A DNA stretch of 14,181 nt, taken from contig JBJXHH010000102.1 in the NCBI GenBank assembly GCA_046160675.1, forward strand, positions 1 through 14,181, given 5' to 3'. Both the position numbers and the translations under genes were made by a program. Positions 7,777 to 14,181 of this stretch are shown piece after piece (within the stretch, counting starts at the first letter, position 1; the number at the start of each line of letters is the position of its first letter). The DNA is from JACMJP01 sp046160675 (lineage in GTDB: Bacteria; Bacteroidota; Bacteroidia; Chitinophagales; BACL12). The notes beneath the pieces were generated by a model. That model saw nothing but the letters and a program-made list of their open reading frames with translations. It was not told the origin of the DNA and did no database searches.

Positions 7777-8013
7777 ATGTCTGAAATTGCAGAAAAAGTA
7801 AAAAAGATCATTATTGACAAACTGGGCGTTGACGAAAGTGAAGTAGCTCCCGAAGCAAGCTTTACGAATGACCTGGGAGCCGATTCACTCGACACTGTTG
7901 AATTGATCATGGAATTTGAAAAAGAATTCAACATTTCAATACCTGATGAACAGGCCGAAGGCATCACAACCGTGGGAGATGCTATTTCTTACCTTGAGGA
8001 ACATGTAAAGTAA
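7777..8013 (+). CDS. acpP: Acyl carrier protein
   Basis: This 78-residue acidic protein carries growing acyl chains on a 4'-phosphopantetheine arm during type II fatty-acid synthesis in the cytoplasm. The attachment site is S37 in the invariant GADSLD motif, and the four-helix ACP fold is covered from SEIAEKVKKIII to the C-terminal DAISYLEEHVK. Length is standard. I start it at ATG 7777; an open extension back to a TTG at 7714 would run through the promoter motifs and is not conserved ACP sequence. There is no clear Shine-Dalgarno, only an A-rich leader, as is common in Bacteroidota. It is followed after 10 bp by fabF, its direct enzymatic partner, and then by rnc. Confidence 0.97.
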   Translation: MSEIAEKVKKIIIDKLGVDESEVAPEASFTNDLGADSLDTVELIMEFEKEFNISIPDEQAEGITTVGDAISYLEEHVK

Positions 8014-8023
8014 TAGACTACTG

Positions 8024-9274
8024 ATGACTTTGAAACGGGTTGTAGTAACTGGACTAGGAGCCTTAACTCCTATCGGCAACTCTGTTCAGGAGTATTGGGA
8101 ATCTTTAGTAGCCGGAAAAAGCGGTGCTGATTTTATCACCCGATTTGATGCTACAAACTTTAAAACAAGATTTGCCTGCGAAGTAAAAAACTTTGACCCA
8201 ACTTCTGTAATAGATAAGAAAGAAGTGCGCCGCATGGATGCATTTCTGCACTACGCTATTGCTGCTGTGGATGAGGCCGTAAAAGATGCTGGTATTACAA
8301 AAGAAAATACTGACTATAAAAGAGTAGGCGTACTTTGGGCTTCTGGAATTGGGGGGATAAAAACCTTTGAAGAAGAAGTTACCAATTATGTAAAAGGTGA
8401 CGGTACTCCCAGGTTTAATCCTTTTTTTATTCCTAAAATGATCAGCGATATCGCAGCTGGAATGATAAGTATTCGTTACGGTTTTATGGGGCCTAATTTT
8501 GCCATTGTTTCTGCTTGCGCATCTTCAACACATGCACTCATAACTGCACTTGACACTATAAGGCTTGGCAGAGCTGATCTTGTAGTTGCCGGAGGAAGTG
8601 AAGCAGCCGTTACCGCCCCCGGAATAGGTGGGTTTAATGCAATGAAAGCATTGAGTGAGCGAAATGATTCTCCACAAACCGCTTCCAGGCCTTTCGATCT
8701 CGAGCGGGATGGTTTTGTTCTTGGTGAAGGCGCAGGGGCAATTATTCTTGAAGAATATGAACATGCAATAAAGCGGGGCGCAACAATTTATGCAGAACTT
8801 GCCGGTGGAGGAATGACAGCCGATGCTTTTCATATGACAGCACCTCATCCTGAAGGTTTAGGAGTTACATTGGTTATGAACGAGGCATTAAAAGATGCAA
8901 ACATGCAAGCCGATGCAATTGATTATGTGAATGTGCATGGTACCTCTACACCTATAGGCGATCCCCAGGAAGTGCAGGCTATTCAAAATGTGTTTGGAGA
9001 ACATGCTTACAAAATGAACATCAGTTCTACTAAGTCAATGACCGGCCATTTACTGGGGGCAGCGGGAGCTATTGAAGCGATTGCATCAATCCTTGCATTA
9101 AAATATGGTGTAGTGCCACCAACTATCAACCACTTTACTGACGACCCGGCCTTTGACCCGAAACTCAATCTCACTTTTAATACAGCACAAACCCGTGAAA
9201 TGAATGCCGTACTAAGCAATACGTTTGGTTTCGGTGGGCATAACGCCTCTGTCATCTTTAAAAAGTTGGGTTAA
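8024..9274 (+). CDS. fabF: Beta-ketoacyl-ACP synthase II (FabF)
   Basis: This 416-residue thiolase-fold condensing enzyme elongates acyl-ACP by decarboxylative condensation with malonyl-ACP. The full catalytic set is present: nucleophile C165 in VSACASSTH, H305 in VNVHGTSTP, K337 in SSTKSMTG and H342 in TGHLLGAAG. Each sits two residues beyond its E. coli FabF equivalent. The N-terminus RVVVTGLGALTPIGN and the C-terminal glycine-rich NTFGFGGHNAS loop are typical, and length is normal. It lies 10 bp downstream of acpP, whose product is its substrate carrier, and shares the acpP promoter. No Shine-Dalgarno is evident, so translation may depend on reinitiation from acpP. It could also accept FabB-type substrates; Bacteroidota usually rely on FabF. 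Confidence 0.97.
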   Translation: MTLKRVVVTGLGALTPIGNSVQEYWESLVAGKSGADFITRFDATNFKTRFACEVKNFDPTSVIDKKEVRRMDAFLHYAIAAVDEAVKDAGITKENTDYKRVGVLWASGIGGIKTFEEEVTNYVKGDGTPRFNPFFIPKMISDIAAGMISIRYGFMGPNFAIVSACASSTHALITALDTIRLGRADLVVAGGSEAAVTAPGIGGFNAMKALSERNDSPQTASRPFDLERDGFVLGEGAGAIILEEYEHAIKRGATIYAELAGGGMTADAFHMTAPHPEGLGVTLVMNEALKDANMQADAIDYVNVHGTSTPIGDPQEVQAIQNVFGEHAYKMNISSTKSMTGHLLGAAGAIEAIASILALKYGVVPPTINHFTDDPAFDPKLNLTFNTAQTREMNAVLSNTFGFGGHNASVIFKKLG

Positions 9275-9283
9275 ATTAGCTGC

Positions 9284-10000
9284 TTGCCTTTAAGAATTTA
9301 CAATCTGAATTTTTCTAACGACCGGGACTTTTGCCGCAGCGTAAAAGCTATAACCGGGTACTCCCCAAAAAATGTAAAGATTTACAAACTTGCTTTTCAG
9401 CACAGCAGCATTCATAATTCCGTTCATATGAATAATGAAAGGTTGGAATTGTTGGGAGATGCTGTGATTGATCTTGTAATTGCTGATTACCTGTTCAAAA
9501 AATACCCTTATAAAAGTGAAGGCTTCTTAACTGAAATGCGCAGTAAAATAGTAAGCAGAGAACAACTGAACCGGGTGGCGATAAAAATTGGCTTGAATGA
9601 AATGTTGAAAGTGCGCAAGGGGGGAGCAGATTTGAGTAAAAGTTCCGTGTTAGGAAATGCATTGGAAGCTTTGGTGGGAGCATTGTATGTAGACTATGGA
9701 TATGACAAAGCCTTTAAATTTTTCATGAATAAGATCATGAAGACACACTTTGACATCGGTGACCTGGAAAGTTTAGTAGTGAACTTTAAAAGTAAAGTGA
9801 TAGAGTGGGCTCAAAAAAATGGAAAAGATGCAAAGTTTGAAATGCTTGAGGAAAAAGAACACCGTGGCAAAAAACAATACCGTATGGGGCTGATGTTAGA
9901 CAATAATCTCATTTCAGAAAACATGGACTTCAGTAAAAAACGGGCAGAACAAAAAGCTTCAGAAACTGCTTGTAAATTGTTGGGAATAGTTACAGAATAA
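9284..10000 (+). CDS. rnc: Ribonuclease III, non-ATG start
   Basis: This 238-residue endonuclease cleaves double-stranded RNA in rRNA maturation and mRNA turnover. The RNase III domain (about 15-155) has the signature NNERLELLGDAVID with acidic residues E52, E55 and D59, and a second motif GNALEALVGALYVD with E128. A dsRNA-binding domain (about 163-236) ends with KKRAEQKASETACKLLG. The position equivalent to E. coli D114 appears to be N125. The in-frame fabF stop at 9272-9274 limits how far upstream it can start. The first ATG in frame is at about residue 49, inside the catalytic domain, so a non-ATG start is required: TTG at 9284 is the best candidate, with ATT 9275 or CTG about 9305 as alternatives. 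It follows fabF by only 9 bp, the usual Bacteroidota acpP-fabF-rnc order. Confidence 0.94.
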   Translation: MPLRIYNLNFSNDRDFCRSVKAITGYSPKNVKIYKLAFQHSSIHNSVHMNNERLELLGDAVIDLVIADYLFKKYPYKSEGFLTEMRSKIVSREQLNRVAIKIGLNEMLKVRKGGADLSKSSVLGNALEALVGALYVDYGYDKAFKFFMNKIMKTHFDIGDLESLVVNFKSKVIEWAQKNGKDAKFEMLEEKEHRGKKQYRMGLMLDNNLISENMDFSKKRAEQKASETACKLLGIVTE

Positions 10001-10046
10001 TACAAGAATTGGTACTTGATTAAAAGCTGATTTAATTCTATTTATA

Positions 10047-10072
10047 CCGCCGGTTCTTCTCAGCACCGGCGG
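10047..10072. terminator. GC-rich hairpin between convergent rnc and tonB
   Basis: CCGCCGGT (10047-10054) and ACCGGCGG (10065-10072) are perfect complements, giving an 8-bp, strongly GC stem with a 10-nt loop in otherwise AT-rich DNA. It lies between two convergent stops, the expected place for a shared bidirectional terminator. Neither side has a proper U-tract, so a classic intrinsic terminator is not certain; it could instead protect the 3' ends of mRNAs. Confidence 0.5.
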
Positions 10073-10102
10073 CACATTATACTCTAACAATCAGCATTAA
10101 TT

Positions 10103-10963
10103 TTATTTATTCAGTTTAAATTGTATCGGCACTGTCATTCTAACCCGCACAGGAGTTCCTGCCTGCTTTCCGGGTTTCCATTTAGGCATTGCCTTTACTG
10201 CCCGCAGAGCTTCTTCATCACAGCCGAAACCAATGCCTCTCACCACCTTTGCGTCAACAATACTACCGTCAGTGTTCACTACAAACTCAACATACACTGG
10301 TCCTTCAACATTTGCATCAACAGCGATTCTTGGATACCTGATGTTTTTTTGCAACCATTTGGTCATGTTGTCAAATGATGGCATTACTTCTGCAAAAACT
10401 TTTATCTCATTTTTCTTTTCTACACCAATACCTGCTGAATCAACTTTTTTTCCATTACCGTCTCCACCCAAGAGCGGGTTTGTACTTCCACCCGGTGTTC
10501 CGCTGGGGTTATTTGAAGCGCCTATCACTTTTCCTGCAAGTGAATCTATAGGAGTAAGTGCTTTATCAGGAACGCTGTCGTTGCTAACCGGGCGCATGTT
10601 TCTGAAATCCGTTGTAGGTGCTGCAGGTAAGATTGAAGTCTTGGGTGGTAAGGGATCTGAGGATTCAGGCGCCACCGGAGGATCGAAAATATTCTTTATC
10701 TCAGTAGTTGTCACCGTAAGAACATCAATGATCTCTTCCACCGGAGTTTTCTTTGTTAAACTGAACACAGCAAAACCTGTTACAGTAAATAAAACAAAGA
10801 ACAATCCTCTCAGAATATAACTGTCATTTTTTTTGCGTAATATATAAGCCCCGTAGTTTTTGTTGCGGTTTTCGAATATAATGTCATCCATTGTTTGTCC
10901 GAAATAATCATTTGCGTTTTTCATACTATTGTGGTTTAAATTGTGATGAAATATGTCTTTCAT
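10103..10963 (-). CDS. tonB: TonB family energy transducer
   Basis: This 286-residue inner-membrane protein spans the periplasm and passes proton-motive energy to TonB-dependent receptors. It has a cytoplasmic N-terminus with the Bacteroidota-type motif FENRNKNYGAYILRK (30-44), one transmembrane helix (about 53-69), a Pro/Ser-rich periplasmic linker (about 93-180) and a C-terminal TonB domain (about 194-286) with NIRYPRIA, VYVEFVVNTDGSI and the WKPGKQ(A)G..V motif. I chose the start at 10963 because AGGGAG lies just upstream; M14 at 10924 is an alternative without a Shine-Dalgarno. It follows exbD by 32 bp on the same strand. It might serve the SusC transporter nearby, but Bacteroidota carry several TonBs, so this is inference. 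Confidence 0.94.
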   Translation of the reverse strand: MKDIFHHNLNHNSMKNANDYFGQTMDDIIFENRNKNYGAYILRKKNDSYILRGLFFVLFTVTGFAVFSLTKKTPVEEIIDVLTVTTTEIKNIFDPPVAPESSDPLPPKTSILPAAPTTDFRNMRPVSNDSVPDKALTPIDSLAGKVIGASNNPSGTPGGSTNPLLGGDGNGKKVDSAGIGVEKKNEIKVFAEVMPSFDNMTKWLQKNIRYPRIAVDANVEGPVYVEFVVNTDGSIVDAKVVRGIGFGCDEEALRAVKAMPKWKPGKQAGTPVRVRMTVPIQFKLNK

Positions 10964-10995
10964 AAAACTCCCTTTTACTTAATCTTATTGTTTGT

Positions 10996-11505
10996 TTATT
11001 GTTGCGCTATTGTAATTTTTTCGAGCTCACTCAAACCCTGAATTGCATAACTTTTTACATCTGTTATTTCCATCTCATCCAATATATCTACCAGGTTTTT
11101 ATAATTCGCTTCGTTAGTAGTTTTGATAATGCACACTAAAGGAAATTTACCGCTAAACCTTTCCTGTACAGACTCCTGCCTGTTGTAGATCAAGCTGCGC
11201 AGGCCTTCCTCATCGTAAGTTATTTTCTCAAGAGCAAGATATTCCCTGCCCTGATAATACCAGATAATATTACTTTTATCAAGGATAAAAGTGAGCAGGG
11301 CAGATTCCGGGTAATCCTGCGGATTACCGGATGTATCAGGCATGTGAAGCAGCATGGCGTTCTTTTCTTTCAACGTAGTAGTAAGCATGAAAAAAGTGAT
11401 GAGCAGAAACGCCAGATCAACCATGGGTGTAAGGTCAACTTTTGCAAGCATGCGTTTGCGATTACTTCTGCTATGATGATTCTGCTGTAATTGTACATCT
11501 GCCAT
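10996..11505 (-). CDS. exbD: ExbD/TolR family biopolymer transport protein
   Basis: This 169-residue protein is the proton-channel subunit that works with ExbB to energise TonB. It has a cytoplasmic N-terminus rich in basic residues and one transmembrane helix (about 26-46). The essential protonatable aspartate is D30 in LTPMVDLAFLLITFFM, equivalent to E. coli ExbD D25. The periplasmic domain (about 50-160) contains FILDKSNIIWYYQG and the 'CIIKTTNEANYKNLVDILDEM' segment typical of Bacteroidota ExbD proteins. It is longer than E. coli ExbD (141 aa). It is first in a two-gene unit with tonB downstream. No exbB (MotA/TolQ type) lies in the 480 bp upstream, so its partner must be encoded elsewhere. 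A TolR role is less likely because a TonB gene follows directly. Confidence 0.93.
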   Translation of the reverse strand: MADVQLQQNHHSRSNRKRMLAKVDLTPMVDLAFLLITFFMLTTTLKEKNAMLLHMPDTSGNPQDYPESALLTFILDKSNIIWYYQGREYLALEKITYDEEGLRSLIYNRQESVQERFSGKFPLVCIIKTTNEANYKNLVDILDEMEITDVKSYAIQGLSELEKITIAQQ

Positions 11506-11986
11506 CTTGCTTATTTTGCAGGTATGATGTACTAAATATTTTCATTCCACAAAAAGAATTGTCATATTTTGGTCGGGTATAAAAAATTGTTGTCAGCAGT
11601 AATCAAGAATAGAGTCCCGAAGTAAATTTCACTTGGGATAGGTAACCCATGAAAATGAGGTGAAGGGAATGTGTAAGTAAAAAAAATCCACACAAACAAC
11701 AGGTTTGAAATGATCTGGTTCCACAAGTTAAAGTTGCCGGACATGTTTTGTAATCCGTTGTATACAAGCACCTAAGTATTCGCATTAACGGCTCGCCATC
11801 TCATACCCGAGCATTGACTCCATGAAAGTAATCATTGTTAGATCATCAAACCAATCACCCGTATGGATTTATAATATTTGTTTCAATGAATTGTCAACGA
11901 AGCTATGGTAAGTTTTTGAAAAAGTCAATAGATGTGCATAAATTTCGAACATATTTATTTTTCTAATTCATAGTTACGATCCTGTT
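11506..11986. other. 481-bp intergenic region without a convincing gene
   Basis: This lies between the divergent exbD and the large lipoprotein gene. Short open frames on the minus strand (about 60-70 codons, 11562-11785) have no recognisable motifs and I do not call them genes. Visible elements are a perfect 10-bp palindrome TTGTATACAA (11758-11767), a 5-bp inverted repeat GCTCG/CGAGC (11791-11795 and 11808-11812) and a promoter candidate near the right end. No tRNA, riboswitch or insertion sequence is recognised. Confidence 0.6.
11915..11946 (+). promoter_or_regulatory. Candidate promoter of the GH113-like lipoprotein gene
   Basis: TTTG at 11915-11918 is followed after 20 bp by TAAATTTC at 11939-11946, one mismatch (final G to C) from the TAnnTTTG -7 element. 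The position, about 40 bp before the ATG at 11987, suits a promoter with a short leader. AT-rich DNA gives such near-matches fairly often. Confidence 0.35.
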
Positions 11987-14181
11987 ATGTTCACAAAGTA
12001 TTTTTTTTACCCGTTTTTGTCTTTTCTCATCATCGCATGCAGCGCACAAAATGCAGATAAAAATGAATCCATGAAAAACTATGCACTAGCCACAGCAAGC
12101 ATGTTTACTCAATCGGAATTATTTGAAAATTATATGCGGAAAAAACACATGCTTGTGATCTGCGGTGATAATGATGCCTTGTTTACTTATATGCAGAAAT
12201 ACCTTACATCACTAATACCCCGTAGGGAAGAAATGACTTTTGAGTTACGTAAAAGTTCTGAAGTAACGGACAGCATGCTTGTAAATAATCCTTTGTACCT
12301 GATTGGTACAAATCACTCCAATTCTATTCTTCAGAAACTTTCTACCGGGCTACCTATTAAATTTTCTGACTCGGGATTTTTATTTGACGGAAAAAATTAT
12401 ACGGGCGAGAATGATATTATTAAAGTCTCATTTTATCCAAATCCTGTAAATGATTCTTTACCAGCAACTTGCATTACAGGGAATAGTGATTCTGCTATTC
12501 TTATACAACTCGATAAAATCATAAAACATTCATGGGGCTATATTTTTTGGGAAAGCTGGGGTTACCAGGTTTATCAAAATGATAAAAGAGTGGTACTTGG
12601 TAATTTTTCTTCTGATGCTACAAGCCTATGGCAAATTGATAAAAAGGATCATTGGGAATTTGATTACATGGGAAAGGTTATAAAAGATGAGGAAAAGATC
12701 CGGTTTATTGATCATAAATCAGGTTTACATTCAAAACAGGTAGACTCAGTTTTGCAAATGATTAACACAAATCTTGGGCGTACAGAGTATGAATGTGGCG
12801 GGCCAATAAGTAACAAGATCATTTTTCACTTGTACCCTTCCACTGAAATTAAGGGTTTGATGATGAACAACACTGAACAAGTACATGTAAATTTTGAAAC
12901 AAATGAAGTGCATGCGGTTTTCAATAATGAGTTCAAAGGCATCTACCCGGCTACTGAATGCGAACTTGCAGTTAGGCAAATTCTCGGCAAACCTGAAATA
13001 GCCGCCCTGGAAAAAGGGTTAGCTATTTTAAACAAAGATACATGGGGTGGAAAAGGTTACAGACACTGGGCATCCCGACTGCTTGACGCAAAAACATTTC
13101 CAACACTTAATGAAATTATTGACAATGAAAGTTTTTACTATCAATCACCTCTTATAATGACTTGTGCAGCAGGGATGCTTGTAGAATTTCTGAATTATAA
13201 ATTACAACCGGATAATTTCCATAAACAATATACTACCCTCACTGCGCAAAAAATACTTGGGTGGAAAACTGATTGGCTTCAGTACATTTCTCAGGTAAAA
13301 ACTGAAGAAATATCTTTAAAAAACACTACAATTGAAACGCCTATGAAAGGTTTCAATTTTGCACATGAAGGATACCAGATTTATAATGGCTACGGCGGCT
13401 CAACTGCAACCCATGCTATAGAGAAAATGAATACCATTGGAACAAATTCCATTTCAATAATTCCTTATACAGGTTTTAGAGATCTGTATAAACCAGCAAG
13501 GTTCGGTTTCTCAAACGGCGCAGGTGGTGAGAATGATGAAGCGGTTATTCATTCATTATATGAAGCAAAGAAACATGGAATGACTGTAATGCTTAAACCC
13601 CAGGTATGGGGATGGCAAGGCTGGCCGGGAGATTTGAAAATGCAAAATGAAAAAGATTGGAATTTGTTTTTTGAATATTATACTGACTGGATTATGCATT
13701 TTGCAATGCTGGCAGAAATGTATGACGCTGATATTTTCTGCGCCGGGGTTGAATTTCAAATTGCAACTACTACGCATGAAGAAGCCTGGCGGGAGTTGTT
13801 TCATAAGATCAGGAAAGTATACTCCGGTAAACTTACCTATGCAGCTAACTGGGGTTACGAATTTGACAATGTAACTTTTTGGGACCAGTTGGATTATATG
13901 AGTATAAACTCTTATTACCCCTTAAGCGAAAAAGAAAACCCTACAGATGAAGAATTGGTGGCAAATTTTGAGAAAATAATTGACAATTTGGAAGCAAGAC
14001 AAAAAAAATTCAATAAACCATTTCTAATTACTGAAATCGGGTTTAAAAGTATTGACTTCCCCTGGTTAGAACCACATGCTGATAATGATGAACAAAACGT
14101 AAACCAACAATCTCAGAAAAGATGTTACGATGCAATGTTTCAGGCATTAGAAGATGAAAGCTGGATAAACGGCATTTATCT
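11987..14181 (+). CDS. Lipoprotein with degenerate peptidase-like region and C-terminal GH113-like glycoside hydrolase domain (3' end cut by the window)
   Basis: One uninterrupted frame runs from ATG 11987 off the window edge (731 complete codons). Residues 1-18 form a lipoprotein signal with lipobox IIAC, C18. Residues about 50-210 contain 'YLIGTNHSNSIL' and 'YPNPVNDSLPATCITGNSDSA' and look like an alpha/beta domain I cannot name. Residues about 275-425 resemble a gluzincin/peptidase MA-like domain: 'EVHAVFN', then CELAV (325-329) where HExxH is expected, and EKGLA (342-346) where an EGLA-type motif is expected, so zinc ligands seem lost. From M453 the sequence matches GH113-type TIM barrels: MLKPQVW (535-541), acid/base E589 in AGVEF, KLTYAANW (615-622), DYMSINSYYPLS, and nucleophile E683 in LITEIGFKS. 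Known GH113 enzymes act on beta-mannans; the substrate here is unknown. Another roughly 40-60 residues are probably missing. Confidence 0.88.
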   Translation, partial: MFTKYFFYPFLSFLIIACSAQNADKNESMKNYALATASMFTQSELFENYMRKKHMLVICGDNDALFTYMQKYLTSLIPRREEMTFELRKSSEVTDSMLVNNPLYLIGTNHSNSILQKLSTGLPIKFSDSGFLFDGKNYTGENDIIKVSFYPNPVNDSLPATCITGNSDSAILIQLDKIIKHSWGYIFWESWGYQVYQNDKRVVLGNFSSDATSLWQIDKKDHWEFDYMGKVIKDEEKIRFIDHKSGLHSKQVDSVLQMINTNLGRTEYECGGPISNKIIFHLYPSTEIKGLMMNNTEQVHVNFETNEVHAVFNNEFKGIYPATECELAVRQILGKPEIAALEKGLAILNKDTWGGKGYRHWASRLLDAKTFPTLNEIIDNESFYYQSPLIMTCAAGMLVEFLNYKLQPDNFHKQYTTLTAQKILGWKTDWLQYISQVKTEEISLKNTTIETPMKGFNFAHEGYQIYNGYGGSTATHAIEKMNTIGTNSISIIPYTGFRDLYKPARFGFSNGAGGENDEAVIHSLYEAKKHGMTVMLKPQVWGWQGWPGDLKMQNEKDWNLFFEYYTDWIMHFAMLAEMYDADIFCAGVEFQIATTTHEEAWRELFHKIRKVYSGKLTYAANWGYEFDNVTFWDQLDYMSINSYYPLSEKENPTDEELVANFEKIIDNLEARQKKFNKPFLITEIGFKSIDFPWLEPHADNDEQNVNQQSQKRCYDAMFQALEDESWINGIY

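Noticed and set aside
10121..10820. A 195-codon + strand open frame antisense to tonB
   Set aside because: Despite its length, it mirrors the low-complexity linker and TonB domain of the real minus-strand gene; the Ser/Pro/Thr-rich translation has no family resemblance.
11562..11785. Two overlapping minus-strand open frames of 60-69 codons
   Set aside because: No ribosome-binding site, no recognisable motif, and composition typical of translated non-coding AT-rich DNA. They overlap each other in different frames, and neither looks like a broken copy of a known gene.
11758..11812. Palindrome TTGTATACAA and nearby inverted repeat as an integron or recombination site
   Set aside because: The arms are short, no integrase or gene cassette is present, and the core sequences expected for attC sites are missing.
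13556..13874. Short open frames on both strands within the last gene
   Set aside because: They lie inside the GH113-like domain, whose own frame carries the conserved catalytic motifs and runs unbroken.

Overview
The window looks like chromosomal DNA from a member of the Bacteroidota, probably of the Chitinophagales/Saprospirales type. The evidence is a SusC/SusD pair, a Bacteroidota-style TonB with the conserved N-terminal 'FENRNKxYGAY' motif, the acpP-fabF-rnc gene order, two exact copies of the Bacteroidota -7 promoter motif TATCTTTG, AT-rich DNA and mostly weak or absent Shine-Dalgarno sequences. I see no phage, transposon, CRISPR array, tRNA or rRNA.

Layout. Positions 1-62 may be the 3' tail of an upstream gene. 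On the + strand at 95-2643 lie a DUF4412-like lipoprotein, a YCF48/BNR beta-propeller protein that overlaps it by ATGA, and a SIMPL-domain (DUF541) protein. These meet, nearly stop to stop, a minus-strand unit at 7479-2646: SusC-like TonB-dependent transporter, SusD-like binding lipoprotein, then a small cysteine-rich lipoprotein. A 297-bp divergent intergenic region follows. It carries a well-formed Bacteroidota promoter for the + strand housekeeping operon acpP-fabF-rnc (7777-10000), which covers fatty-acid synthesis and dsRNA processing. A GC-rich hairpin at 10047-10072 separates rnc from a convergent minus-strand exbD-tonB pair (11505-10103), energy-transduction parts with no exbB beside them. 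After 481 bp without a convincing gene, a large + strand lipoprotein gene begins at 11987 and runs off the window end.

How the parts relate. TonB/ExbD could energise SusC-type transporters such as the one here, but the genes are not co-transcribed with it. The SusCD unit has no glycoside hydrolase, sigma/anti-sigma pair or other regulator next to it, so its substrate cannot be inferred.

The most interesting item is the open-ended gene at 11987-14181. I read it codon by codon as one uninterrupted frame of 731 complete codons. It encodes a lipoprotein with an unidentified N-terminal alpha/beta-like region, a middle region that resembles a gluzincin (peptidase MA-like) domain whose zinc-binding residues appear replaced, and a C-terminal GH113-like TIM barrel with both expected catalytic glutamates (E589, E683). 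A fusion of a pseudo-peptidase with a glycosidase would be unusual. The domain names come from pattern recognition only and need profile or structure searches.
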